Positions 18,294-27,235 are shown, counted from the first letter of the stretch. The stretch: DNA of 64,000 bases from Winogradskyella tangerina (GCF_003260205.1 NZ_QERF01000011.1:124001-188000); one strand, 5' to 3'. Notes: generated by a model from the letters alone, not told the origin. Made by a program: numbers and translations.

Positions 18294-18325
18294 ACAGTAA
18301 AGTAAATAATAAAACGATTTACTGT
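18294..18325 (+). promoter_or_regulatory. Hairpin over the GTG start of the VKOR fusion gene
   Basis: ACAGTAAA (18294-18301) pairs with TTTACTGT (18318-18325), which includes the first two bases of the GTG start. An alternative 7-bp stem uses AGTAAAT (18301-18307) with ATTTACT (18317-18323). Either would hide the start region in the mRNA. Confidence 0.4.
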
Positions 18326-19937
18326 GAAAGACCCTTTTTGTTATCTGGTTGAATTACTCTTAAAAAAGAACGATCTCTTAATAGATTTTGAAGAATTGAC
18401 TTTTCAGATTAAAAGTCATCCTTCATTTCCAAGCCTTCATGCTATCACAGGTGTACTCGATCATTTTAATATCGAAAACCTAGCACTAGATATTCCGATT
18501 AACGCTTCAACCTTAAAGCAACTTCCTGAGACGTTTCTGGCTCAAGTTGAAATTGATGGTAAAAAGAAATTTGCAACTGTAACGAAATCAAAACAGCAAT
18601 ACAAGCTTCATTTTGGCATTAAGGACAAAACAACTGTCGATGAAAATTACTTTTTAGAATGTTTTACGGGTGTTGTCTTAATTGTAGATAAGACTGAAGA
18701 TTTTTCAATTATCAATAAAACCAATACTGTTAAGAACATTGTTAAAGGTTTGTCTGTTGTTGCGCTGTTGACTGTAACTGCGATTCTGATTTTTGGAAAC
18801 TTAGCCGTATCTGATTATTTATTTGTAACAACTTCAATACTCGGTATCTATCTGTCGTCTATTATTATTAGGCAAGAACAGGGCGAATCTACCAAAATCG
18901 GTAATGCTTTCTGTTCGGGAGATGACGAGAGGAAAGATTGTAACGCGGTTCTTAACTCAAACGCAGCTACACTTGTGGAAGGTTTAAAATTAAGTGACTT
19001 AAGCCTCATATTTTTTGCAGGATTAACGCTGGCGTCTTTAATTTTAGTAAGCTCAAATTCTGAAATCTACTCTGTAAAATTATTGAGTGTTCTTGGATTT
19101 CCTGTGACTATATTTTCAATTTACTATCAATTCATAAAAATTAAGAAATGGTGCTTTCTATGCTTAGGAATCGTTGGAATTCTTTGGACTCAAGCTGCAC
19201 TATTTGCTTATAGTTCTAATGCAGAATTCAACGTAAACCACATCTTAATAGCCCTATTCTCATTTTCCATTACGGCATTAACTTGGTTAGTATTTTCAAA
19301 AATCTATAGGGAGAAGGAAGAACTCAATCAAATAAAGATCAAATACTTTAAGTTTAAGAGAAATTTTGGGCTCTTCAATGATCAATTATTAAAATCCCCA
19401 ACACTACCAACGCAGATCCCAGGCATAAATGAAATTGTCTATGGAAACCCAACGAGTCAATTTCACTTAATACTAATAACCAATCCTTTATGTGGGTATT
19501 GCAAAACAACTCACCAAATTTTAAATCAGGCGCTAAAGCAATTTAATAACGAATTGAAGATCACTATAAGATTTAATATTCAATCTGTAGACTATAATAA
19601 TTCAGCAGTAAAAATTGCATTGCGACTTCTAGAAATATATCATACCTACTCACCCGAAGCCTGCAGAGAAGCATTAGACGACATCTACGGAAACCACACT
19701 ATAAAAGACTGGTTTAATAAATGGAATGAGGCCGATAGTCCTGAAAATTACAAACATATTTTGCAAAACGAAGCGCAATGGTGTCAGCAAAACAACATCA
19801 ACTTCACACCAGAAATATTGGTCAATGGCCATTCCTATCCTAAAATGTATGAACGAAAAGATCTCATGCATTTTATGGAAGAACTACTAGAGGATCATAA
19901 AAATCAACACTGGCAAATACCTCTGGCAAAAGTTTAA
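18324..19937 (+). CDS. C39-like / VKOR / thioredoxin fusion, disulfide catalyst for exported peptides
   Basis: This 537-residue membrane protein has three parts. Residues 1-125 resemble a C39 peptidase domain without the catalytic cysteine, the type known in other exporters to bind leaders without cutting. Residues 138-330 have about six helices and the VKOR cysteines: C197/C206 in the loop and the quinone-side pair C277/C280 (WCFLC). Residues 370-537 are a thioredoxin/DsbA-like domain with C390-GY-C393. VKOR passes electrons from thiols to quinone, so the protein should form disulfides in the periplasm. The adjacent peptides have four cysteines each. Start is GTG. Confidence 0.85.
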   Translation: MKDPFCYLVELLLKKNDLLIDFEELTFQIKSHPSFPSLHAITGVLDHFNIENLALDIPINASTLKQLPETFLAQVEIDGKKKFATVTKSKQQYKLHFGIKDKTTVDENYFLECFTGVVLIVDKTEDFSIINKTNTVKNIVKGLSVVALLTVTAILIFGNLAVSDYLFVTTSILGIYLSSIIIRQEQGESTKIGNAFCSGDDERKDCNAVLNSNAATLVEGLKLSDLSLIFFAGLTLASLILVSSNSEIYSVKLLSVLGFPVTIFSIYYQFIKIKKWCFLCLGIVGILWTQAALFAYSSNAEFNVNHILIALFSFSITALTWLVFSKIYREKEELNQIKIKYFKFKRNFGLFNDQLLKSPTLPTQIPGINEIVYGNPTSQFHLILITNPLCGYCKTTHQILNQALKQFNNELKITIRFNIQSVDYNNSAVKIALRLLEIYHTYSPEACREALDDIYGNHTIKDWFNKWNEADSPENYKHILQNEAQWCQQNNINFTPEILVNGHSYPKMYERKDLMHFMEELLEDHKNQHWQIPLAKV

Positions 19938-20029
19938 ATAACACTTAAGAACATAAACCATTTCAGTTATAAATGAATTCTACTAGCATTCACTTATAGA
20001 CACTTTATGTCAAACATGAACCAATACAC

Positions 20030-22219
20030 TTGAAAACAAAGTTTCCTACATATCGACAAACAGAAGCTAAAGATTGTGGCCCTACCTGTATAAAAATAAT
20101 TGCTAAGCATTATGGCAAGACAATTAATACTCAGGAATTGAGAGAACTCAGTGAGACCACACGATTAGGTAGCAATTTAATGTGCTTAAGCGATGCTGCA
20201 GAGTCTATTGGATTTAGATCATTAGGCATAAAACTTTCATATAAAAAACTTAAGGAAGCGCCTTTACCGTGCATTCTCCACTGGAACAATGAGCATTATG
20301 TTGTAGCCTACAAAATTAAGAACGACACCGTTTATATTTCAGATCCTGCACATGGACTTTTAACCTACAAGAAAGATGAATTCATTAGGTCATGGATAGG
20401 TTCTAATGCAGATGAAAATACACAAGATGGAATTGCACTTTTGTTAGAACCAACACCTAAATTCTATCAAAACGAATTTGAAAATAATGAAACGTTTGGA
20501 TTTAGTTTTATCCTGAAATATCTGATTAAATACAAACGATTTATTCTTCAATTGATCATCGGATTAATTGCTGGAAGTCTATTACAACTCATCTTACCTT
20601 TTCTAACTCAAAGTATAGTAGATATTGGTATTCAGAATCAGGACTTAAACTTTGTTTACCTCATCCTATTTGCCCAACTCGCCTTATTTATTGGGAAAGC
20701 CTCGTTAGAAATTATTCGAAGTTGGATTCTTTTACACCTTAGCACACGCATCAATATTTCACTCATATCAGACTTTTTTATAAAACTGATGAACTTACCT
20801 ATATCCTACTTCGATGTGCGTATGACGGGTGATCTGATGCAGCGAATTAATGATCATAAACGTATTGAACAAATTTTAACCACATCGTCCTTAACCATAA
20901 TTTTTTCATTGTTCAACTTCATAATTTTCAGCTGCGTCCTAGTGTACTATAGCGCACAAATTTTCGGTGTGTTTTTGTTAGGCAGCGTAATTTATGTCGT
21001 GTGGGTAATATTCTTTTTCAAAAAACGAAAAGAACTTGATTACAAGCGCTTCTCGCAGGTTAGTGATGAGCAAAGTAAGGTTATAGAACTCATCAACGGC
21101 ATGCAAGAAATTAAACTTCACAACGCCGAGCGTCGTATGCGATGGAACTGGGAATATGTTCAAGCTAAACTCTTTAAAATAGCGGTCAAGAATTTAGCCT
21201 TAGAGCAAACACAAAGTGTAGGATCGAGCCTAATTAATGAGCTCAAAAACATATTTATTACCATCCTTTCTGCAACTCTAGTTATTGAAGGAAACATCAC
21301 CCTCGGTATGATGATGGCCATTAGCTATATGGTTGGTCAACTCAACGGCCCGATCATTCAACTTATTGGGTTTTTACGTCAATTTCAGGATGCAAAAATT
21401 TCATTAGAACGTTTAGGAGAAATCCATAACATGAAAGATGAAGAAGACCAAAGCGCATCTAAAGTTTACAATATACCTGAGGAGTCGGATATAGTGGTTA
21501 ACAACATTTCTTTCAGATATTCTGGAGCTCTCGAGCCCGTAATCAAAGATCTTTCACTTCGAATCCCGGCAAATAAAATCACGGCAATTGTTGGCACAAG
21601 TGGTAGCGGTAAAACAACACTTATGAAATTGCTATTACGGTTCTATGACATTGATAAAGGTGAGATTTTAATAAAGAATTTCAACATCAACAATATCTCT
21701 CAAAAAATCTGGCGCGACAACTGCGGTGTAGTTATGCAAGAAGGATTCATCTTTAATGATACTATTGCTCAGAATATAGCCGTAGGTGAAGACATAATAG
21801 ACATTGACCGCCTTAATTACGCCATTAAAATGGCTAACATTTCAGATTTTATAAACCAATTACCGCGGCATTATAACACCAAAATTGGAAGTGAGGGACA
21901 TGGTCTAAGTACCGGACAAAAACAGCGCCTACTTATCGCTAGAGCAATTTACAAAAACCCAAAGTTCTTATTCTTTGACGAAGCAACATCAGCTCTAGAT
22001 GCTAATAACGAAAAAATAATAATGGAAAACCTTGATAATGTTTTTAGGGAAAAAACCGTGCTGGTTATTGCCCACCGATTAAGCACCGTAAAAAACGCCC
22101 ACCAGATTGTGGTTCTAGAAGATGGAAAGATCGTAGAGATCGGCAATCATGATCAACTCATAAAAAATAAAGCCAACTATTTCAACCTGGTAAAGAACCA
22201 GCTAGAATTAGGGAAATAA
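20030..22219 (+). CDS. Peptidase C39 ABC exporter of double-glycine peptides
   Basis: This 729-residue protein is a peptidase-containing ABC transporter. The N-terminal C39 domain has its full triad: C16 in KDCGPTC, H89 in EHYVVAY and D105 in ISDPA. Transmembrane helices cover about 155-430. The nucleotide-binding domain has Walker A GTSGSGKTT (about 523-531), signature LSTGQKQRLL and Walker B FLFFDEATSALD. It should cut leaders after GG and export the peptide. A TAG at 19997 closes the frame upstream, so TTG 20030 is the start. Substrates lie directly downstream. Confidence 0.95.
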   Translation: MKTKFPTYRQTEAKDCGPTCIKIIAKHYGKTINTQELRELSETTRLGSNLMCLSDAAESIGFRSLGIKLSYKKLKEAPLPCILHWNNEHYVVAYKIKNDTVYISDPAHGLLTYKKDEFIRSWIGSNADENTQDGIALLLEPTPKFYQNEFENNETFGFSFILKYLIKYKRFILQLIIGLIAGSLLQLILPFLTQSIVDIGIQNQDLNFVYLILFAQLALFIGKASLEIIRSWILLHLSTRINISLISDFFIKLMNLPISYFDVRMTGDLMQRINDHKRIEQILTTSSLTIIFSLFNFIIFSCVLVYYSAQIFGVFLLGSVIYVVWVIFFFKKRKELDYKRFSQVSDEQSKVIELINGMQEIKLHNAERRMRWNWEYVQAKLFKIAVKNLALEQTQSVGSSLINELKNIFITILSATLVIEGNITLGMMMAISYMVGQLNGPIIQLIGFLRQFQDAKISLERLGEIHNMKDEEDQSASKVYNIPEESDIVVNNISFRYSGALEPVIKDLSLRIPANKITAIVGTSGSGKTTLMKLLLRFYDIDKGEILIKNFNINNISQKIWRDNCGVVMQEGFIFNDTIAQNIAVGEDIIDIDRLNYAIKMANISDFINQLPRHYNTKIGSEGHGLSTGQKQRLLIARAIYKNPKFLFFDEATSALDANNEKIIMENLDNVFREKTVLVIAHRLSTVKNAHQIVVLEDGKIVEIGNHDQLIKNKANYFNLVKNQLELGK

Positions 22220-22240
22220 AAATATTCAATCGCGAAGAAT

Positions 22241-22275
22241 AGACACAACCCTTGGGTGTCTTTAAACGACCAAGG
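22241..22275 (+). ncRNA. H-type pseudoknot leader element, copy 1
   Basis: Stem 1 is AGACAC (22241-22246) with GTGTCT (22256-22261). Stem 2 is CCTTGG (22250-22255) in its loop with CCAAGG (22270-22275). The 8-nt linker is TTAAACGA. It ends 27 nt before the ATG of peptide 1. GCGAA precedes it at 22232. Copies 2 and 3 have the same geometry with paired base changes. Confidence 0.82.
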
Positions 22276-22302
22276 CTAATTTAATTTTTAAAACAAGTAA
22301 TT

Positions 22303-22530
22303 ATGAAAAATTTAAAAAATTTAGGAAAAACTTTAAGCAAAGTAGAACAAAAAAATGTACTAGGCGGTGATACTCTTAAGCGTTACCCAGGTGAAGGATT
22401 TGAGTGTATTGAAGGAATGTGCGACAATATGCCAAACCCAAATTATAACCCATTAGAAACCGCACATAATCCAGGAAATCCTGTATTTGTTAAAGGTGTT
22501 TGTAGAGACGGTGAATGTTTTTACGAATAA
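22303..22530 (+). CDS. Double-glycine secreted peptide 1 (four cysteines)
   Basis: This 75-residue precursor has a 22-residue leader ending VLGG, of the LGK-L-EQK type used by Bacteroidota C39 exporters; 13 of 22 leader residues equal those of peptide 2. The 53-residue product has cysteines at 35, 40, 67 and 72 in two C-x4-C pairs within FECIEGMC and VCRDGEC, and a Pro/Asn-rich middle. Two disulfides are likely. It follows the exporter gene by 83 nt. A bacteriocin or signal role is possible, but no known class is recognised. Confidence 0.85.
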   Translation: MKNLKNLGKTLSKVEQKNVLGGDTLKRYPGEGFECIEGMCDNMPNPNYNPLETAHNPGNPVFVKGVCRDGECFYE

Positions 22531-22539
22531 AAAGACTCT

Positions 22540-22570
22540 AAGAGGGAGCTGAGCTCCCTCTTATTTTATT
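22540..22570 (+). terminator. Terminator after peptide 1
   Basis: AAGAGGGAGC (22540-22549) pairs perfectly with GCTCCCTCTT (22553-22562) over a 3-nt loop, followed by ATTTTATT. Partial read-through would reach the adaptor gene. Confidence 0.7.
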
Positions 22571-22628
22571 CTTAAACCTAGAAAAGGCCATTTAAACCTC
22601 AATTATAAATAGACTAAACCCAGTGTCA

Positions 22629-23918
22629 ATGGAAGCAAATGATGAAAGAATAGTACTCCGTAGCGAACATGTGCAAGAGTTATTGAATGCTGTACCTAAC
22701 CGCATAATTAGATATGGAAATCTGCTAATTTTTTCATTTATCCTATTATTGATTGGGCTGTCTTGGTTTATAAAATATCCGGATATCATTGCATCTCAAG
22801 CCATAGTCACGACGAGTTTTCCACCCCAAAAGAATATCGCTAGGATAACCGGGAAAATTGATACTCTATTTATAAAAGAAAATCAAAGTGTTCAAGAAAA
22901 TGAGGTTATTGCTCTACTTGAGAACACCGCTAATTTTCATCATATTAAACTGCTTGGGTCCATTATCGACACCATCAAACCGAATAACAAAACCTTTAGT
23001 TTTCCTATTAATGAATTGCCTATTCTGTTCTTAGGAGAAATAGATTCAGAATATGCCCTTTTTGAAAACAGCTACATTGAATATCAAATCAATAAAACGC
23101 ATCAGCCCATAAGTAATGAACAGTTAGGAAATAATTTTTCAATTCAACAGTTGTATTCTAGATTAAATACACTTCGATCTCAAAAAAATATTAATAAAGC
23201 CGAATTAGAGTATCAAAGAAATGATTTAGAGCGACAAAGGCAACTTTACGACAAAGGCGTAATTGCCAAGCAGATTTTAGAAACCTCTGAATTGGCTTTT
23301 TTGCAGGCTCAGCGCAACTATGCTAATATGGATGCTTCAATATCTCAATTAGTTGAGTCTATAAATGCCGCCAAAACTAATAAGCGTAGTACGCAGATTA
23401 AGAAGAGTAAGGAAGAAATACGCTTATTGAAAAACGTACTCCAATCCTTTAACCAACTAAAACGAGCCCTTCAAGAATGGAATACTAAATACACCTTACG
23501 GTCTGATATAGATGGAAAAGTAGCATTTTCAAAAACATGGGCGGCACACCAAAACGTGAGTCAAGGCGAGCTTATGTTCACTATTATTCCTGAAAAAAAC
23601 TCAAGGTTCATCGGAAAGTTGAAAACACCTTCTCAAAATTTTGGTAAAATCAAACATCATCAGAAGGTTATTATCAAGCTAGAAAATTACCCCGAAAATG
23701 AATTCGGAACAATAGAAGGCGAGGTTGAGTCCATACCGATATTACCTGATGAAAATGGATTTTACAATATATCAGTTAGCCTACCTAGTAATCTTATAAC
23801 ATCATATAATAAAAAGATTGAATTTAAGCATGAAATGCGTGCCTCGGCTGAAATAATAACCGAAGATCTAAGGCTCATAGACCGATTATTTTATCAATTA
23901 AGAAACTTATTTAAATAG
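22629..23918 (+). CDS. HlyD family membrane fusion adaptor
   Basis: This 429-residue protein has one membrane helix (about 32-52), a split lipoyl/barrel-sandwich region (about 68-100 and 290-320), and a long coiled-coil hairpin (about 170-275) rich in Gln, Leu and Lys. It is the periplasmic adaptor for the C39 exporter, linking it to an outer membrane channel that is not encoded nearby. A GTG at 22623 would add two residues; ATG 22629 is preferred. It sits between the two peptide genes. Confidence 0.88.
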   Translation: MEANDERIVLRSEHVQELLNAVPNRIIRYGNLLIFSFILLLIGLSWFIKYPDIIASQAIVTTSFPPQKNIARITGKIDTLFIKENQSVQENEVIALLENTANFHHIKLLGSIIDTIKPNNKTFSFPINELPILFLGEIDSEYALFENSYIEYQINKTHQPISNEQLGNNFSIQQLYSRLNTLRSQKNINKAELEYQRNDLERQRQLYDKGVIAKQILETSELAFLQAQRNYANMDASISQLVESINAAKTNKRSTQIKKSKEEIRLLKNVLQSFNQLKRALQEWNTKYTLRSDIDGKVAFSKTWAAHQNVSQGELMFTIIPEKNSRFIGKLKTPSQNFGKIKHHQKVIIKLENYPENEFGTIEGEVESIPILPDENGFYNISVSLPSNLITSYNKKIEFKHEMRASAEIITEDLRLIDRLFYQLRNLFK

Positions 23919-23939
23919 AAAAAAATCATTGCGCAAGAT

Positions 23940-23974
23940 GGACACAGGTCTTGGGTGTCCTAAAAAGACCAAGA
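23940..23974 (+). ncRNA. H-type pseudoknot leader element, copy 2
   Basis: Stem 1 is GGACAC (23940-23945) with GTGTCC (23955-23960). Stem 2 is TCTTGG (23949-23954) with CCAAGA (23969-23974). The linker is TAAAAAGA. Against copy 1, the outer pair of stem 1 changes from A-U to G-C and the outer pair of stem 2 from C-G to U-A. It ends 26 nt before the ATG of peptide 2. Confidence 0.82.
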
Positions 23975-24000
23975 AAATTTAACATTTAATAGTATTAATT

Positions 24001-24207
24001 ATGAACAATTTTAAAAACTTAGGGAAAGCCCTAAACCGTATTGAACAAAAGAGCATTTTTGGAGGATCAGAACCAATAAAACATGCAAGAGAGGAAGAAG
24101 AATGTACTTACGACTATGATTACCATATTCCTTGCCCAGTATATACTTCGAATAGCGACGGTGGATGTTGGGCTACAGTTGTGACTTGTGGATCAACACT
24201 TAGTTAA
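24001..24207 (+). CDS. Double-glycine secreted peptide 2 (four cysteines)
   Basis: This 68-residue precursor has a 22-residue leader ending IFGG, matching the leader of peptide 1. The 46-residue product has cysteines at 35, 45, 56 and 63, an acidic EEEE run before the first, tyrosines in YDYDYH, and a small hydrophobic end. The first cysteine lies 13 residues after GG, as in peptide 1, but the rest of the product differs. It follows the HlyD gene by 82 nt, is preceded by a pseudoknot and followed by a terminator. Confidence 0.83.
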   Translation: MNNFKNLGKALNRIEQKSIFGGSEPIKHAREEEECTYDYDYHIPCPVYTSNSDGGCWATVVTCGSTLS

Positions 24208-24219
24208 CCATCAACTATT

Positions 24220-24252
24220 GAACTACCTTTTATCGAGGTAGTTCTTTTTTTT
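24220..24252 (+). terminator. Terminator after peptide 2
   Basis: GAACTACC (24220-24227) pairs perfectly with GGTAGTTC (24237-24244) and is followed by a run of eight T. Confidence 0.85.
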
Positions 24253-24438
24253 ACTCATATCATATTCTTTAAAGTAGGATTTCTAATAATGAGGTGTATA
24301 TCCTAGTTATAAGAATGAACTACAACCACCTAAATATCACCTACTTACTTTCGGCTACCACATTGAACCTCACAAAACACTAACCTTTCTGGCCTTATTT
24401 TTCGATACCTTAAGTATTTGAATATAAATGATCTAATG

Positions 24439-24483
24439 CTTTTAGCGACCGTTGAAATAAATACTATTTCAACCTGCTAAAAG
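24439..24483. promoter_or_regulatory. Two-part palindrome upstream of the histidine kinase gene
   Basis: Outer arms CTTTTAGC (24439-24446) and GCTAAAAG (24476-24483) enclose inner arms GTTGAAATA (24451-24459) and TATTTCAAC (24465-24473): 17 pairs in all. It ends 6 nt before a -7 box, so it covers the -33 region and is likely an operator. Confidence 0.6.
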
Positions 24484-24489
24484 TAACCG

Positions 24490-24497
24490 TATATTTG
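24490..24497 (+). promoter_or_regulatory. -7 box of the histidine kinase operon
   Basis: TATATTTG is an exact TAnnTTTG, 44 nt before the ATG at 24542. No TTG is seen at -33; the palindrome lies there instead, which fits a promoter needing an activator. Confidence 0.55.
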
Positions 24498-24541
24498 TTT
24501 ATATTGTTTCTAGCTAACCATTAATTTTTTGGTCGATTTTT

Positions 24542-26356
24542 ATGCGGCATTTTCTAACCATTCTTACTTTCATTTGTTTATTATTTTGTTGCAGTTGTAA
24601 CGTTGATAATGAAATTTCAAGAATTATTTATTTACAGGAAAAAGCGAAGAATAATGTTAATGATTCTACACTTACCTACATTAAAGAAGCACAGGATATC
24701 ATTGATAAAGGCGTTAATATCCCAGACACTTTGATAACTGAAAACATCTTCAGAAAAGGACGCTATTTTAAAAAAATTAATGAATTAGATTCAGCATCTT
24801 ATTATTACCATCTTGTAACTGACCGTATTGAAGCACCCAATAACAGAGCTAGGAATTTAGTATACTTTAGAAACACCTGGGAAACTGATGAAGCATTAAG
24901 AAATTATAAAAATGCCATAGCAACAATATTAAAATTCATAGAAATCACTGACCCAGAAAAACGACAAGGTGATGTTCAATTTGCATATAATACTTTGCAG
25001 AGATTATACTATGATCTGGGAAACTCTAAGAAAGAATTAGAGTATAGTAACCTAGCTAGTAACGCTGCGCTTTTAGCAGATGATTTAAGTATGTACGTCG
25101 TTACTAAAAGTCATAGCGCATACATTCTAGCGCGAGATTATTATAAACCAAAAGAGGCACTTATATTACTTGATAGCCTAGATACAATTGATGCAAGTGA
25201 TGCTGCAAAATATCAGCTATATAGAAATACCGGTATAGCACATTATTACGACGCCAATCTTAATGAAGCCATTAATTTTTACAAACGCTCGTTGTCCTTG
25301 GCAAAAGAAGTTGAAGTTAATCGTGATAACAATTTACTTGAAGCATACAGTAATATAGCTGAAGCTTATATTGATGTAAAAGAATATGACAAAGCAAAAA
25401 AGCATTTAGATTCAGCTAAAGTTTATATCACGCCTAATTCGCCGACATCTACATTAAATTTCTTTTATAGTCTTCTACTCAATCTTAATGAAAAGACTAA
25501 TTCTGACAAGGAAAATTTAGCTAATCAATTCAAGTCATTGATAAAAATCAGCAACCAGCAATACGAGAAAAGAATAAATCAAGAACTTTTTGATCTAAAG
25601 CTTGCCAATGCTAGCGAACAAAAAGCACTCAATGAAAGGAATACTGCTCGGATTAATAATCTTAAACTTTGGGCTGCTTTGGGCGTTTTAGCCCTTCTTG
25701 TCCTTTCAGGATATCTGTATTACAGGCAAAGGCAATTCAAGTTTGAACGCGAAAGTCTTCAAATGCAACAGCGACTTCTGCGCTCTCAGATGAATCCGCA
25801 CTTTATCTTTAATACTTTATCTGTTATTCAGAATCAAGTAAAAGAAAATAAGGATGATGCTGTTAATTATCTCATTAAATTTTCTAGACTATTGCGGTTA
25901 ATTTTAGAAAACAGTCTTAGTGATTATGTAGAATTAGAAGATGAAATCGAATCGTTACGAAAGTACTTAGACCTTCAATTATTTCGGTTCCCTAACAAGT
26001 TTGAATACCATATAGAATTAGCAAATATTGAAGACGAAAGTGAATTTTTAATTCCGCCTATGCTTATTCAACCTTTCGTCGAAAACAGTATTGAACACGG
26101 GTTTTTAGATTTAAATTACAAAGGTCAATTACGCATTAATTTGAGCTTAGATGATAAATGGATATCTTGTAAAATTGAAGATAATGGCGTTGGTATAAAC
26201 AATTCAAATTCGAAACTTAAAAATTCGGTTTCTGTAAAATTAATTTCGAGATTCCTTAAAAAAACAACAAAACAAGACTTAAGAGTAACCAATAAAAAAG
26301 ATATTGATCCCAACACGTCGGGCGTGTTAGTAGAGTTTTTAATCCCCTTTAAATAA
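24542..26356 (+). CDS. TPR sensor histidine kinase (LytS/YehU type)
   Basis: This 604-residue protein has an export signal with a cluster of cysteines (CCSC, about 16-19), a periplasmic TPR region (about 60-300), a coiled segment, one membrane helix (about 378-395) and a cytosolic kinase of the LytS type. The phospho-acceptor is H420 in NPHFIFNTL; the N box is QPFVENSIEHG and the G box DNGVGI. The response regulator gene follows after 7 nt. It may sense the product or state of the nearby peptide system, which is an inference from position. Confidence 0.9.
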   Translation: MRHFLTILTFICLLFCCSCNVDNEISRIIYLQEKAKNNVNDSTLTYIKEAQDIIDKGVNIPDTLITENIFRKGRYFKKINELDSASYYYHLVTDRIEAPNNRARNLVYFRNTWETDEALRNYKNAIATILKFIEITDPEKRQGDVQFAYNTLQRLYYDLGNSKKELEYSNLASNAALLADDLSMYVVTKSHSAYILARDYYKPKEALILLDSLDTIDASDAAKYQLYRNTGIAHYYDANLNEAINFYKRSLSLAKEVEVNRDNNLLEAYSNIAEAYIDVKEYDKAKKHLDSAKVYITPNSPTSTLNFFYSLLLNLNEKTNSDKENLANQFKSLIKISNQQYEKRINQELFDLKLANASEQKALNERNTARINNLKLWAALGVLALLVLSGYLYYRQRQFKFERESLQMQQRLLRSQMNPHFIFNTLSVIQNQVKENKDDAVNYLIKFSRLLRLILENSLSDYVELEDEIESLRKYLDLQLFRFPNKFEYHIELANIEDESEFLIPPMLIQPFVENSIEHGFLDLNYKGQLRINLSLDDKWISCKIEDNGVGINNSNSKLKNSVSVKLISRFLKKTTKQDLRVTNKKDIDPNTSGVLVEFLIPFK

Positions 26357-26363
26357 TGAGAAG

Positions 26364-27101
26364 ATGGTAAGAGCAATATTAATAGATGATGAGGCTTACA
26401 TAAGACAAGAAATTAAAGAAAAATTAAGTGAGCATTTTAGCACTGAGATAGATATTGTTGGAGAGGCAGATAGTGTTTCCAAAGCAATTTCGCTTATAGA
26501 GGAAAAGAAACCAAACCTCGTATTCTTAGATATTAACCTTCAAGACGGAACCGGATTTGATATACTTAATAGTATCAGCGACAAATCCTTCGATGTGATT
26601 TTTGTAACAGGTTTTGATAATCACGCTATTAAAGCCATTAAAGTTGGCGCCTTAGACTACATATTAAAACCTATTGACGACGAGGAATTTATTAAAGCTG
26701 TTACCAAAGCCATTGAAAACTCGAAAGAAAATGTTAACCTAGAAAAATTGGTTGAAATTTCAAGTGAGTACTTTCAAGGTGTAACCAAAAAGCGTATTGT
26801 TTTAAAAACACTTGAAAATGTTTATGTCGTATATGAAGATGATATTAGCCATTGCAAATCTGATGGAAATTACACTACTTTTTATACCCAGCAGTCTGAA
26901 AAAATCTTGATATCAAAACCACTAAAAAAAATATTGGAGTTACTTTCTGAAGATATATTTATTCGCTGCCATCAATCTTATTTAGTAAACAAAAAACATG
27001 TAACTCGTTATAATAAACAAGGGTTTCTACTAATGAACTCTAGAGTTAAAGTTCCTGTTTCGAGCAGAAGAAAAGACTACGTTATCGATAAAATCTTTTG
27101 A
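26364..27101 (+). CDS. LytTR family response regulator
   Basis: This 245-residue protein has a receiver domain (1-120) with acidic pocket D8/D9 and phospho-acceptor D56 in VFLDINLQDG, and a C-terminal LytTR DNA-binding domain (about 140-243) with IRCHQSYLVNKKHV and VPVSSRRKD. It is the partner of the kinase just upstream. In LytTR systems next to double-glycine peptides in Gram-positive bacteria the peptide is often the inducer; whether that is so here is unknown. Confidence 0.93.
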   Translation: MVRAILIDDEAYIRQEIKEKLSEHFSTEIDIVGEADSVSKAISLIEEKKPNLVFLDINLQDGTGFDILNSISDKSFDVIFVTGFDNHAIKAIKVGALDYILKPIDDEEFIKAVTKAIENSKENVNLEKLVEISSEYFQGVTKKRIVLKTLENVYVVYEDDISHCKSDGNYTTFYTQQSEKILISKPLKKILELLSEDIFIRCHQSYLVNKKHVTRYNKQGFLLMNSRVKVPVSSRRKDYVIDKIF

Positions 27102-27235
27102 TATAAATATCTTTTTTGTTGCGAATTTGAAATTACAAATATCAAATATGAATCAAAATTGATAATAATAGATTTTAGACATTGGTTGTATTTACCTTGC
27201 TCAAAAATTCTAATAATTTAAAATCTAAATTTGTT

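Larger units (their letters stand above)
24208..24541. other. 334-bp intergenic region between peptide 2 and the histidine kinase
   Basis: The stretch holds a terminator at 24220, a 45-bp interrupted palindrome at 24439 and a -7 box at 24490. Between 24253 and 24438 I see only short reading frames (at most about 22 codons) and no RNA gene. Confidence 0.6.

Noticed and set aside
18294-18325. A fourth copy of the pseudoknot before the VKOR fusion
   Set aside because: The linker TAAAACGA and a downstream arm are alike, but no stem 1 partner pairs in the required position, so only hairpins can form.
22241-22275. preQ1 class I riboswitch
   Set aside because: The size and pseudoknot form are similar, but the loop sequences do not fit and the downstream genes have no link to queuosine.
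20030-24207. Lanthipeptide or graspetide locus
   Set aside because: No lanthionine synthetase, ATP-grasp ligase or other core-modifying enzyme is present; only oxidation and leader cleavage are supported.
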